Position numbers and translations under genes: made by a program
In this document: positions 1-27,200 of the stretch, in pieces
Layout: the number at the start of each line of letters is the position of its first letter
Position numbering within the stretch: position 1 is the stretch's first letter
Source of the DNA: Campylorhamphus procurvoides
Taxonomy: Eukaryota; Chordata; Aves; Passeriformes; Dendrocolaptidae
DNA: 64,000 bases
Direction of reading: 5' to 3'
Assembly (NCBI GenBank): GCA_013396655.1
Contig: WBMV01006289.1
Coordinates: 310,001-374,000, forward strand
The notes under the pieces: model-generated
The model's input: the letters and a program-made list of their open reading frames with translations, nothing else
Told to the model about the DNA's origin: nothing
Databases searched by the model: none

Positions 1-562
1 NNNNNNNNNNNNNNNNNNNNNNNNNNNNNNNNNNNNNNNNNNNNNNNNNNNNNNNNNNNNNNNNNNNNNNNNNNNNNNNNNNNNNNNNNNNNNNNNNNNN
101 NNNNNNNNNNNNNNNNNNNNNNNNNNNNNNNNNNNNNNNNNNNNNNNNNNNNNNNNNNNNNNNNNNNNNNNNNNNNNNNNNNNNNNNNNNNNNNNNNNNN
201 NNNNNNNNNNNNNNNNNNNNNNNNNNNNNNNNNNNNNNNNNNNNNNNNNNNNNNNNNNNNNNNNNNNNNNNNNNNNNNNNNNNNNNNNNNNNNNNNNNNN
301 NNNNNNNNNNNNNNNNNNNNNNNNNNNNNNNNNNNNNNNNNNNNNNNNNNNNNNNNNNNNNNNNNNNNNNNNNNNNNNNNNNNNNNNNNNNNNNNNNNNN
401 NNNNNNNNNNNNNNNNNNNNNNNNNNNNNNNNNNNNNNNNNNNNNNNNNNNNNNNNNNNNNNNNNNNNNNNNNNNNNNNNNNNNNNNNNNNNNNNNNNNN
501 NNNNNNNNNNNNNNNNNNNNNNNNNNNNNNNNNNNNNNNNNNNNNNNNNNNNNNNNNNNNNN
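1..562. other. Assembly gap
   Basis: All positions are N. The sequence resumes inside a UAP1 coding exon, so the start codon and N-terminal part of UAP1 lie in this gap or to its left. Confidence 0.99.
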
Positions 563-564
563 CC

Positions 565-7300
<6,736 letters not shown>

Positions 7301-7760
7301 TGGCAGCACAGTGCCCCACAGGGCTGCCCATCCTACCAGGAATTTGGACATGTGAAGGTTTATAGCTGTGACTGGTAGGGGCTGGTCCTGCTTGCTCCAG
7401 CCCTGTGCAGGGGAGGATGTGACCCACTCAGTTCTCGGCACGTTGTAAGCTTCTATTTATATTTTAATTTAAAAACCAAACACTTTATGGATTCCCCTGC
7501 CACAAAGCACAGCTGTGGTGCTGCTCTTTGCACTCCAGGCTGTGGGCATTTATTTTTAAACATGTATATAGTAATAGTCATTGTACATGCAGAGAGAGGA
7601 TTTTTATGGTACCGGGCTGGGTTTAATCTTGAATTTTTATTTTTCTTAAATCTACATGACTTTTTTTTAATAAGGTCCTTGTCATTGTCCATGTCCTCCC
7701 TTTTGATCATTCTTTGTATGTTGCACAACTGGAAGCACTCAAATAAACTCTGAGTCCCTC
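7301..7760 (+). terminator. UAP1: UAP1 3' UTR and poly(A) signal
   Basis: After the TAG stop there are about 450 bases of increasingly AT-rich sequence, then the hexamer AATAAA at 7742-7747. Cleavage is expected 10-30 bases further on, where the sequence turns T/G-rich (ctcctgtttgtcatctggtg). Confidence 0.8.
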
Positions 7761-7764
7761 CTGT

Positions 7765-9655
7765 TTGTCATCTGGTGGTGTTTGAGTGAGGATGACTTTT
7801 CGCAGGGGCTCACGGAGTAGAGAGCTGACTGCATCAGGCCAAGTGCTCTGCCATTGCACCAGGGGTTGCTGCCTGGTGTGGCTGCAGGCAGGTCCTCTGG
7901 CCTGCAGTGCTTGTTTGGGGCATTTCTGGAAGAAGTGGAGGTTTGCACTTTCTTCTTGTATTCCTGCAAAAAGTGGCAATCCTTGAGCAGGTAGGAACAG
8001 GCAGGTGTGCTGGAGTGCTCAAGCTGAGGCCAGCCTGGCACAGAGCCCTCCAGCAATGCTGTGTGCCCTCTGCTTTTCCTGAGAGGGCTCTTTGGCTCCT
8101 GCTAGAGTCCACTGCTGTGGAGTGTGGTGTCCTGATGCCCTCGGGCGGAGCAGCTCTGCTGCCTTCCCTCCTGTTGGGAAAGAAGGATGGAGCTGATTCA
8201 GCAATCCTGATCCTGAGTCTACACCACAGCTCCTGATGTAGTCCCTGGCTCCCACTGCCCCCTGGCTGCCTGGAGAGGGATTTTCCCTTGCAGAGCTGGG
8301 AGTGGGACCCAAACCTCTTTGCACAGTGGAAATCGTGGAGTCCCACACGGTGGCTGTTGGTCATCCTACACTCGGCCCAGCACTCAGTTCCCCAGGCAGT
8401 GTGCCTGGGAAGCCAGGGCCACACAGGGGGTCACAGCTGGCACCGTGCCTGCTGGTTGCTCCCCCCGGGCTGTCCAGGCTGTGTGTGGCCGAGGCTTTGG
8501 CTCTGGCTCTGCAGACCACCACCTTTGTGTTAGGTCCTGGGACGGAGCGACGCAGCACTGGCTGCTGCCAAGTTATTTGAGCATCGATTCCAGGTGGCAG
8601 GAGGGGAGCAGAGCAGAGCTGGCTGGCATTTGTGCCAGTGTGCATGTAGGGCAGCCTGTGTTTCTCCCTGCCAGCTGATCTGGGACAGCACATGGGGACG
8701 TGCTGCAGAGCCCTGCAGCAAGCATTGCTCTGCCCCATTCCCTGCCTGCCCCATTCCCTGCCAGCCCGGAGGAAGCTGTGCCCTGCCTCTGTCACCCCAG
8801 GCACCCCTGGCTCAGCTGGTGCCACAGCCCCTTTCTGGTAGCAGTGGCAAGGATCCACCAGCATGTGCTGTGGGCAGTGGATGACTTCCCCTGCCTGTGA
8901 CTCCATTGGTCTGTCTGGAGAGTAGACAGGCTGAGAGTAAGGCAAGGAGATTGGGTTTAGGAGCAAACCTGCAGCCCTGGAGCTGTGGGGTGTCCTGCAG
9001 GATGGGAGAGCTTTTTGGGGAGCTTCTGGCCTGCTGCCAGGTGTGCTGCTTTCCTCCCACAATGTGGCAGTGGTATGAAATACAGCCAAAACACTAGTCT
9101 GGGAAAAAAAATTGCTTTTTAATTTTTTTTTTAACTGCAGTTTTTGCTGTTGCACAAAAGTTAAAGTGAGCCCTTTATTATTATTTTCTCCCTGCCGTGT
9201 TGCGTAGCCAGTGGCCAAGGTAGTGCCTGGAAATGATGCAAACCCACCACCTCAGCGTGGAGCTTGAGGAGTTGAAGTGCTGATTCTGTGCCATGTGCCA
9301 GGCAGGTCGGCTCTCTGGCCGCTGTCCTGGCCTCGTGTGCCTGCACAGGAGTGTGATACCCTTCCCACCAGGGGCCTGGAGAGGGGTAGTCCATGTGGGT
9401 CTTGTGGACTATCTCCACTGCCCGCATTTTGAGGGTGTCCCACCTGGCCCTGTGATGCAGGATGAGGGTCCTGGACACACGTGCCATCCTGCAGCCACGG
9501 GGGCGAGTGCCGGAAAGCGAAATGCTGCCTATTGCTTTAAGTTCCCCTGCCGGCCACACGGATTTTTTTTTACTTTCTTGCGCTATGAATGGGTTTTGCT
9601 GTAAATTATAGCCTTGCGCACATTCCCTCGGGCCGAGGAAAATAACCTCCGCCGA
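7765..9655. other. UAP1-DDR2 intergenic spacer
   Basis: No gene recognised. The stretch is moderately GC-rich and unique-looking, with a small direct duplication of ccccattccctgcc around 8730-8765 and a poly-A/poly-T patch at 9100-9135. Open frames here, such as the long minus-strand frame at 8361-9218, lack splice context or family motifs. Confidence 0.6.
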
Positions 9656-9659
9656 AAAG

Positions 9660-9885
9660 CCAGCCCGGATCGCTGACTGGCTCCCCCTCTCCGCTCCTTA
9701 ATTGAAACCAAATGTGCAAGATGTAGGATTGTGGGATTTCTGGCCGGCTCCCAGGAATCCGCAGAATGCAAACGCGCTCCCAGAGGCATCTTGCATCAGC
9801 CCGGCGAAGTTCGCTCCTCGCCTGGCTCCCCCAGCCTGGGCGAGGGGCGAGGAGCCCACCCGCCTGTCGCCACCTCCTCGCTCCG
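9660..9885 (+). promoter_or_regulatory. DDR2: Probable DDR2 promoter and non-coding first exon
   Basis: A sharp rise in CpG follows an AT-rich block (cttaattgaaaccaaatgtg, from about 9698), and a strong donor, ctccg|GTGAGT, sits at 9885/9886. The acceptor ending at 13651 precedes the DDR2 start codon by only 10 bases, so an upstream non-coding exon is required, and this is the best candidate. Human DDR2 likewise begins with non-coding exons. An octamer-like aatgcaaac lies near 9767. The transcription start and any further non-coding exon between 9.9 and 13.6 kb cannot be fixed from sequence alone. Confidence 0.5.
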
Positions 9886-12800
9886 GTGAGTCGCTCTTGG
9901 GGACCTGGGGAGGTGTTTGCCCCTCATAGGGTTGGGGGTTTGGTGGGACGTGGGGTGAGCGGTGCTCTGCGGCGGGACCTGGGCATTGGGGCTGGGGTGT
10001 GGGTCTGCCTGGGAAGGGGCTGGGGCAGGAGCAGGGCAGTGTTCCCACTGGGGGAGGTGATGTTTGGCCACCTCTCACCAGTTGTCCCCCCATTGCCAGT
10101 GTTTCCCCCCTGTGCCGGGCGAGCATTTCCTGGTGTCCCTCCTCGGCTCCCGCCTATGTGTCTGTTGGCAGAGCCAGCGGCCGTGCAGGCCAGCCAGAGA
10201 GGCCCTGCTGTCCCCAGGGTCCCCCCGCCAGCCACCAGGTCACACGAGGGAGGGGACACGGGGCCTCTGGTCGGGTGCCCTCGAGCATCATGCCACGTTC
10301 CTGGTGTGGGGAACCCACTTGTGGCTTCCCAGCCCTGCGTCGCGTTGGGGCGATGTTGTAGAGTCCTGCATCGCGTTGGGGCGATGCCATGTGCCATGGG
10401 GCGATGTCGTGTGCCATGGGGCGATGCCGTGTGCCATGGGACAATGCCATGTGCCATGGGGTGATGCCATGTGCTGTGGGGCAATGCCATGTGCCATGGG
10501 GCAATGCCGTGTGCCGTGGGGCGATGCCATGTGCCGTGTGGTGATGTCGTGTGCCATGGGACAATGTCATGTGCCGTGGGGCAATGCCATGTGCCATGGG
10601 GCAATGCCGTGTGCCGTGGCACGGAGCATGGAGGAAGGCTGGAAGTTTTTGGCTGGCAGGGAGCGCTTGCTGCAGCAGCATCCGCAGGACCATGTCCCCA
10701 GCCCCAGTATCCATGGGCTGTGCTCCTGGCAGGTCTCTCCAGGGCAGCTGGCAGCCACAGGGATGTGCCGGCTGCTCCTCGCACCCCAGGCGGCTGCAGT
10801 GCCCCAGGCTGAGCCAGGCAGCCCATGGCTGGGGAGGCGCTTGCTGCTGCAGAAAATGGGGCTGCATCCAGCCTGGAGAAGGTCTAAAATGGCATTTTTG
10901 GAAGGGAGGAGGACTACGGGTCCCGTCATGCTGCACTGTGCTCCCGCCAAGGCTGCGCCAGCGGCACAGCATGCTGGGGGCTGTAGTGCCAGCTGGGATG
11001 GGGATCCTGAACCCCTTACCCAGACACCACATGCCTTGGGCCAGGGTCACAGGGAGCCTCTTGCTGCTTGAGGACGTTCCCTACAGCATGACCCTGGCGT
11101 GTCCTGCCATCCCAGCAGGAGGGGGGCCCCAGCCTCATGCAAGGGTGGGGAGTTGCAGCGGGAGCCGTAGCAGTCCTGGGAAACCCACGTCCAGGATGTG
11201 CACCTATCCAACCCCCTCTCCATGACTGCTCCTCCAGTGCCAGCATGGACAGCAGTGCCCACCTGGGAAGCGAGCTGGGGACCCCACCAGTTGGCACGGG
11301 TGGAGGGCAAGAGGGACCACGGCGCAAGTGGGGTTTGTCTCTTAATAAATGTGCATTTAATTTTTCCTCTGGTAATTTTCCCTGGTTATTTCAGTAGAAT
11401 AAGAAAGGAGGGAAATAAAAAGGGAAAACAAAAAAAAGCAGCGGCCAAGAGAAACTCAAAGCTCAGGCGATGCCAGGGAGGAGCTCCAAAAACTCTCTGC
11501 ACTAAAAATTTCCAGTGATTGAAAATTTTCAGCAAACATTTTCAGTCAAAACTTTGTAAAACCATCCCTTTTGCAGGGCTGGTGGAACAGAAATGATTTC
11601 CAGCTGGGTTGCCAGTACTGCTGGGTCAGTGACCACGTGTCCCTGAGCCCCCAGCCTTGGCTCCTGAGTCACTGTCTCCCCTCTGTCCCCCAGCCCCACT
11701 CCCCTAAGGAGTGATGAGCCCTTCCCAACAGCTACGTGAGGATGATTTCCCTATATTAGACTAAACCTAAATGCATTCCCTGCAGGGAATTACAGCATCT
11801 GGTACCCTGATGCTTAAAGAGTTTACTCAGCCTGAAAAAATAGTGGGGGAAAAAATACCCCTGGATATTTTTTGGAATGCAGAAGGAAATTGAGATTTTA
11901 ATTTTTGGGGAACTGGCCATCATCAAACGCAGGAGCCTCCTGTGTGCCTTTCGGCAATGCAGCTTTGAAATTCCCAGTTGCAGCTGAATTAGTTGCAACC
12001 AGCTAAACTTTACCAGCTGGGAATAGGAAAAAAAAGCAACCACATATTGTACTTTTCAAAATGGAATAAAGGGGGAATAATTGCTCCAACTGTATATTTG
12101 TGCTTCCTGAGGCTCCTGCAGAGCTCATGGTGTTTAGCAGAGAACCCCAGGAATCCCGCAGCATGCTGTGGGGTGCAGAGAGCCTCTAGCAGGGTGCAGG
12201 TGGCAGCTCCTTGGGTTTTACACTCCCCTTGGGTTGCTGGCATGGTCACACCAAGCCCCTGTCTTGCTCCTGCTCTGCCAAACCCTGGCTTTGGCAGTGA
12301 CCGGGGAATCATATCCAGCACCTCCTAGCTGAGCTTTGTGGGATAGAGCCATCTGATGTGTGGCAGATGAATCCAGTTGGGTTTGGGTTTTTCTTGGTGG
12401 TGGGGACAAGGCTGTGAGTCCCTGCATGGGGAGGATGCAGGGACACAACCAGGCACCCACCTGCAGGGTCACCGGTGTTGGGCTGGCCTCAAGGATGTGC
12501 CAGCCCAGCTCAGACATCCCTGGTGTAGTGAGTTTGGCCGGGATTTAGCCCAGCAGCCAGGTCCTGTGGCAGCAGCCAGGAGCTGTGGTCCCTTAAACCC
12601 CCCACGTTAGTAAGTTGTTCCCTCAAAGTTTAATGTGCATGTAAACTAGATTAAAATAGCCTTTTTTAATGAAAAGAGAAGTGATCTGCATCTGGTGCTA
12701 GTGTGAAATGGGCCCTTGGCAAATAAAGGGGAAAGCTCAGGAAGCTGAGGACAGGGCTGGTTATGTTTAGGGGTATCCCTGGTGCATCCCCTGGTGTGGT

Positions 12801-13651
12801 GCCAAGCCCCATGGTGGTTCCCCAGAGGTGCGTGGGTGCAGTGGAAACTTCTCAGACTCTGGGGATTCCTGGCGGCTGAGGCTGGCCAGAGCCAGGATGA
12901 CAGCTGTGGTGGCAGTGCTATCCAAGGGCAGGCATGTCCTGGGGGGATCCCTTGTGCCCTGGGCTGCACCCTCCAAGGAGGAAACCCACCAGCACCAGCC
13001 CTTTTTCTTCCATTGCCAGGACCCCAGGTCTCCTCCAGCTCCATCCCATGCTCCCCTCGAGGCAGTGGGTACAAGCTGCTTCCCATGCCCTCTGTCACAC
13101 CTTTCTGTACCACGCTTGTCCCTGAGATCCACTCTGCCACAGAGACCTGTCACAATAAATACACCGTAAATCTCAGGCGATTATCTGCTCTCCTCTCTCC
13201 CGAGCCAGCAGGCAGGGAAACCGCCTCTTGAAACATGCTATTATTGTCTTATATGATGGGGTTGTGCAACTTCTTGCTTTCAAAGCTGTCCAAGGGTGGG
13301 TGGCTCAGCTGGAGCCTTTCTGCCCAGCAGTGGAGCTGGATGGCGCCGGCCCCAGGCAGAGCCCAGGGAGATTTGTGTGGGTCCTGTGGCCATTACATGT
13401 GGCCAGCTCCAGGGATGTGGCATACCATGACCCTCAGGGATGTTGGTGGAGGGGATGGGACACCAGGACCCCTTCAAACACCATCACATGTGTGAGGATT
13501 GGGGCTTTGCTCCTCCTCCGAGGCTGAGGTGAGACACGGGGGCTCATGCAGGGGAAGTGTTCCCATCCTCAGCTGGCTGTCTCAGGCAGGGCTGGCATTT
13601 CGACGTGGCTCAGCTCCCTCAGTGTGACAAGCCCTGGCTCTGTCTCTGCAG
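9886..13651 (+). other. DDR2: DDR2 intron 1 (putative)
   Basis: About 3.8 kb between the inferred non-coding exon and the first coding exon. Besides the 20-bp minisatellite it holds an AT-rich section at 11330-12080 and no recognised gene. An AATAAA at 11344-11349 and others in the AT-rich part have no coding context. Confidence 0.45.
10381..10620. repeat. Minisatellite, 20-bp unit x 12
   Basis: Twelve head-to-tail units of exactly 20 bp, consensus GCGATGCCATGTGCCATGGG with transitions at a few fixed positions. A partly duplicated leader (cgcgttggggcgatg occurs twice, 10340-10390) precedes it. It lies in the putative DDR2 intron 1. The unit has no stop codon in any frame on either strand, which creates the long spurious open frames seen here. 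Confidence 0.97.
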
Positions 13652-13661
13652 GACTGCCGAC

Positions 13662-21792
<8,131 letters not shown>

Positions 21793-23150
21793 CCCTTGAC
21801 TCCCCCCCAGCCAGGCCCCCATCCTTCCCTGTCCCCAGAGGAGCCCCATATGAAAACTGAAGCCACTTCACTTGGACTCAGCAATAAACCCCAGGCAGCT
21901 GGTCTTGTTCTCATTGTACAGTGAAGCCTCAGAGGAGAACCCCAAGGACAGCAAAGAGAGCCACGGCGTGGGACCACACAGACCTCCTGCTCGCTTGCGG
22001 ACCTGAGCCTGGGAGCAGCACGGGCTGGGATGAGGGTTATTTATTGATGCAGCATGTTTTTGGTGACAAGGACTGGGACAGAGCGGCTTCTCTTCCCTGA
22101 CTGGAGGGGAGGAAGGGCGGCTGGACTTTCTCCACAAGAAAGCTCTCAGCCCACATGCAGGGCAGGCGCCTGGGGAAGGGATATGTGTGGGTATGTGCCT
22201 GCTGAAGCAGGGACCAACCAGCAGCCACTACCTGTTTGAGGAGGAGCTGGGAGCTGCCACGGGCTCTCAGCAGGCTGTGCAATTACAGGGTGAGAACACT
22301 CTCCGGACATTTGGGGCTTTGGACATTCCGCATGGAGAGGCAGGAAGCACCATTGCTGCTGGGCAGACCCCAGTTGCACAGGGAGAAGCCTGACGGCACT
22401 CCCAGCACCTCACCCAGCTGCTACAGCAGGCAGTATGCTCAGCCATGGCTCCTCCCTGTCAGCCAGAGAGGAGTGGGCATCCTGCTGAGAGACATGCCAA
22501 GGGGACATCCTCTAACCTACTACAGCCACTCCAGAGGGCCTCAACAGCCCAAGAAATGCATTTTGGACACCCTATGGGTGATGCATGGCAGTTCGAAGCA
22601 GGATTCTAGCACCTTTCACTTCCATGGGGAAATCTCCAGGTCCTCCTCTCCCAGGGTTAACCCCCGTGTTCACCTGCCAGGAGAGGAATGCACATAGCAG
22701 AGCTTCATTGGCTGCTGCCAGATGCCCATGCCTGCAACAGCCCATGGGCATGGAGCAGGGCACTGCTGGCTCTCAGCCTGGGATCACAGTTCAGCTGAAG
22801 GACCTGGCTGGACTCTGCCACTCTGAGCCTCTCACAGCAGTGTGGCACCAGTCCATCCTCCTGGATCTGGCAGCATCATGAGCAAACTGGGCAGGTGCCA
22901 AAGCCATGTGCCTCCAGGAGCCCTGGCAGGTTACCCACCACACCCCAAAACTGGACCCTCCTGTGGCTGGACAGGAGGAACTTTCTACTCAGAGGGTACA
23001 TGGACCCCTCTATACTTTTGTACGCATTAGTTCGGCACCATCAGTCACGCGTGGCGCAGTTCCCAGTATTCCATTGCTAAAGCATGTATATATTCAGTAG
23101 ATGCACCTATATGTAGGGGCAAACCCGTTGAAGAGACACTTGGTACGTGA
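21793..23150 (+). terminator. DDR2: DDR2 3' UTR, first poly(A) signal and downstream sequence
   Basis: AATAAA at 21883-21888, about 90 bases after the stop, would give a very short 3' UTR. Sequence on to about 23.1 kb is unremarkable, and its more AT-rich end (22990-23110, including tatatattcagtag) could belong to a longer 3' UTR, as DDR2 messages with long UTRs exist in mammals. No second perfect AATAAA was found in it. Confidence 0.55.
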
Positions 23151-23940
23151 ATCTGGTTGCATGGTTTCCTTGCGGCACTTCCAAAGGCAGGTCCTCTCAC
23201 TCCTGCCATGGGCACCCCCGAGGCCGGGGTCTCTGGGGCTTCACTCCGGGCCCTGGGATGTGGTGTGGGAGGAGCCTGGGGAGTGCACACAGGTAACAGC
23301 CTCCGGGATGGAGGAAGGATGCTCGGGAGGATGGGTGGCTGAGTCACACCGGTTGCTCATCTCCTCGGGTGGCAGGGAGGGTGCTGTGGGGCTCAGCATC
23401 CATCTCGGTACAGGTCCAGGGGCAGTGGGTCTAGAAGGGAGGGTAGGGGTGGTGGGCTGTGCTCTGCAGAGGGGCTGGCTGGTCTCCCCACGTGTGCTCC
23501 TGCTGGCTGTGGCAGAGGAGGTCTCATCCCTCGGGTGCCCTCTCCCTGCTCAGGGTGCGTTGTCCCCATCCCAGCCCTGCCTCAACAAGCCGGGAGCTGG
23601 AGCGCTGGGCCGGGCAGGGGCACATGTGCAGGTCCCAGCTCCGCCCGGGCTCGGCGCCGGGGCACCCTGCACGGCAGAGAACACCTTGGGGTGTCCGGGG
23701 GGCAGTCCGGCCGCCCGCGCAGGTATGGGGGGCTGCTGTGTCCGTCCCCAGCTCCAGGGGGGACATCGCCAGGAGCACCCTGAGGGTCTCCCGGAGGGAC
23801 CTGCGCGGCCAGACCTGCAGCACCGGGGAACTGGGACCTCGGGGCATTTCTGCTCGGCTGCGAAACGCCCCTCTGCGGCAACAACGGGGCGGGCAGAGCG
23901 GGGCGGCGGCGGCGGGGCAGGAACGGCTTCCCTGGGCAGG

Positions 23941-24056
23941 CAGGGGAAGGCAAGGCAAGGTAAGGCAAGGCAGGGACAGCGGGGTCAGGCAAGGCAAGGC
24001 AAGGCAAAACAAGCCAAGACAAGGCAGGGGAAGGCAAGGCAAGGCAAGGCAGGGGC
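23941..24056. repeat. AGGCA-type pentanucleotide array
   Basis: Imperfect purine-rich array of aaggc/aggca units with variants aaaac, aagac and taaggc. Its pyrimidine-rich counterpart appears in inverted orientation at 24294-24326. Confidence 0.9.
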
Positions 24057-24150
24057 AGTGGGGGGACCGGAGCAGCTCGGAGCAGTGGGCGTGGCCCGCA
24101 GGGAGGTGGGCGTGGTCTCGGGGCGTGTCCCATCGGTGGCCCCGCCCCCT

Positions 24151-24175
24151 NNNNNNNNNNNNNNNNNNNNNNNNN
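24151..24175. other. Assembly gap of 25 N
   Basis: Short gap in the HSD17B7 promoter, between GC boxes and the 5' UTR. Confidence 0.99.
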
Positions 24176-24229
24176 GGGCGCGGCGCGGGCAGCGGTTAAA
24201 GCGCGGCGGGCGGCGGGCGTGGGGCAGAC

Positions 24230-27200
24230 ATGGAGCGGGTGGTGCTGGTGACCGGGGCTAGCGGGTGAGCTGCGGGCGGGCTGGGGGCACTTTACCTTGT
24301 CTTGCTTTGCCTTGTCTTGTCTTGCGTGTGTCTGACCCCGTCCCGTTCGCAGCGGCGTGGGGCTGGCGCTGTGCCAGCGGCTGCTGGAGGAGGATGGCCG
24401 CATCCATCTCTGCATCGCGTGCCGCAACGTGCAGAAGAGCGAGGCCACGCGGGACCTGCTGCTGGCCGCCCACCCCGCCGCACAGGTCTCCACCGTGGAG
24501 GTGGACCTGGGCAACCTGGCCTCGGTGCTGCGCGCCGCGCAGGAGCTCCGCTGCAGGTACGGCCTGCCCGGCCCTGACCCCGATCCTGACCCGGGCCCCG
24601 ACTCTGACCCCTGCCCTGACCCCGACCCAGACCCCGACTCTGACCCCGGCCCTGACCCCCCCTGCACTTCTCCTCTCCGTGCGCAGGTTTCAGCGCCTGG
24701 ACTTTGTCTACCTCAACGCTGGGATCATGCCCAACCCGCAAGTGAACTTCAAGGCCCTCTGGCACGGACTCATCACGGGGTAGGAGATGCTGGGGGGGTT
24801 CCTCCTGGGGAGCCTGGGCTGCTGGCACGGTGAACATGTGCCCTTGAGCCCGGGGATGAAAACCCCATCTCCCTTCCCCAGTGTGGCACAGAACCATCCC
24901 TGTGGGATGCACGGTCCTGCTTGGGGTGGGCTTGGCAGCTGAGGGGAGTGCTGGGCTGGTCCAGGGCACCCAGTGCCACTTCTCATCCCAGGGGGAGGAC
25001 CAAGAGTTCACCCAAAGCCTGCAGTCCCTGGCACCGTGTGTGAAATGCTGCTGTGTTGCTGGGGAGGTGAAACTTGCTCATACTGGGTCTTCTTACTGTT
25101 GTTTTGATCCTACTGTTGGTTTTTGTGAAGCTGATGATGGGTGCTGGTATGGGCATCATTATTCTATTAGCAACGCAGGGAGGCTGAGCTGGGGAGCACA
25201 GTGAACCTGTGTTTAGCATAAGTGCCAGACTGGTTTCCTCGCCTGCATTAGACATGGCCCTAGGGCTTAGTTCCATGCTGGATCTTGATTTTGCTAACTG
25301 AGTGTGAAATGGAAGAGTGGGTCTATTTCATTAGAGTCTTTTTCATTAAATGGTACTTTACCGTGGTGAAGTGAAGGATGGGACAAGTCTCCTCTGGTCT
25401 AGTCAGGACTGAGACAATAGGAGCTGGGATACTCAGTAAACTTTTTTGATCTCTCTTTTCATGGATTTACAGAGTCCTTTAAGGTGGAGCTACAGAGTCT
25501 GTGTGGAGCCTATGCCGTGGGGAATACTTCTGAAGGACTGAGGTGGCGGAAGGCAGTGTTCCTTGCTAACTTCTGTGCTTGGTTTCCAGGAAGGTGCTTC
25601 ACATGCTGACCACTGCTGAAGGCATCATGACCCAGACAGACAGGCTGAATGGAGATGGACTTCAGGAGGTGTTTACTACCAACCTCTTCGGACACTTTAT
25701 CCTGGTGAGGCTGCATATGAGGACTGAGCCCTCGGTCTGGTGTTTGATGTGGGTAGGGTTGGGTCCAGGCACTACTGGTGAATCAGTTCTCACAGGTTTG
25801 GATGCTGATGCAGGATGCAGCGTGACAGATAAAGAATGACAGAGCAAAGGCCTTGAGATTTGTTTAAATAGCAGTAAATGATTGTCATTGCAAGGGTTAA
25901 TATAATTTTGAGGTTATTCTAGTGAGTCAGCAGATAGAGGTAAATTGTATGGTGTTCTCTGTCCAGGGTAAATACTGAGGTTTGGCTGTATTAAATTCCA
26001 AGGTGCTCAACTGAGTTGTGCAAGAGAAAGACAGCTGCTTTTAAATGTTCCTGGTGAACCTTGGCCTGAAGTGTCTGCTTCTGGCTAGTCTAGGAAAGGC
26101 TGGCTGAGAAAGCTGAGATAAGCTCACAGCTTTTAAGTACTGTAAAGCTATACTCTTACACTGGAAAACGGCTGTGTTAAATAAGTTAACAATCCTTTTT
26201 TCAGGTTCGTCAACTTCAGTCTCTACTCTGTGGTAACGAGAAGCCCTCACGACTCATCTGGACCTCCTCCAGCAATGCCAGGGAGTCTGCCTTCAGCCTC
26301 TCTGACTATCAGCATGCCAACGGGCAGGAATCATACAGTTCTTCTAAATATGCTACTGACCTGACAAGCGTGGTTCTGAACAGGAAATTTAATAACCAGG
26401 TGATGATGGGGTTTGTCTTTCTGAAAAAAAACTAATAAGCTCCTTCTGTTTGTAATTATCATTACATTGCTGTTACCCAGTTGCATTCATTCACTCACAG
26501 CAGTCTGGTACGTTCCTCAATGCACATGTAAGAACAAAATATGGCTGAGGTTGAACTGGTGACGTGGGTGGTGGACAATCTGCCAGAGAGATTGCTTCTG
26601 GGTTTCTGAAAACAGAGGATTTTAGGAGTGGTACCTCCCTTGCAAGCTCTTACTGTCGTTTTAGACCAAAGAATTGGTCTTAAAGAGCAAAGAGCCACTG
26701 CTTTTTTCAGGTGTCCCTGCCTATCAGAATACTGCTCTGGCAGTGTTGCCTGCAAGCAGTTGAGGTGCTGGCTCTGCTAGTATCTCCCTGCTGCTGTTCA
26801 GGTTTGTCACACCGAGATGGAAAAACAACCTGCCTTCCCTGTCTCGGGTGATTGGTGGATTTTGTCGGCAAGCTATAGGCCTAGTCTGGCAGTAGAGTTG
26901 CACTCTTCTCAAACACTTCAAGACAAAATGGTTTAGTTCTAGAACTGAAATCTTATCTCTTAAAGGTGAGGTAGTCTGTGATCTGAGTGGGCTGTAATTT
27001 GTGGGATGTCTGCTGTGGCTGCTGAGCTGCATGGAGACTGCACCATGAGGCTGTGATGTGTCAGGAGGCTATATCTTCTCTCCCATGGGCTTGTAATGGG
27101 CACAGATTTAATAGGAACATCTCCAATTTGACCCTCTTAAAAGTCACCCCCTCTAATCACTCTCTAGTTCTGGTAACTTAAGAGAGTATCTTTTATCTCA

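Larger units (their letters stand above)
23560..24580. promoter_or_regulatory. HSD17B7: CpG island and promoter of HSD17B7
   Basis: CpG-dense from about 23.6 kb through the second coding exon. Just upstream of the start codon are two copies of GTGGGCGTGG (24086-24095 and 24106-24115), a related ggggcgtgtcc (24120-24130) and ccccgcccc (24141-24149), which suit Sp/KLF/EGR factors. No TATA box is visible. The gap at 24151-24175 removes part of the core promoter or 5' UTR. Sterol control through SREBP is known for the mammalian gene, but no clear SRE was identified here. Confidence 0.7.

Noticed and set aside
9924..11225. Several open frames of 220-335 codons on both strands around 10-11 kb
   Set aside because: They are produced by the 20-bp minisatellite, whose unit lacks stops in all six frames. 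The translations are just the repeat read in shifting frames, with no family motif.
23101..24667. Open frames of 386 (+) and 361 (-) codons over the HSD17B7 upstream region
   Set aside because: High GC, simple repeats and a run of N suppress stop codons. The translations are low-complexity and cross the gap.
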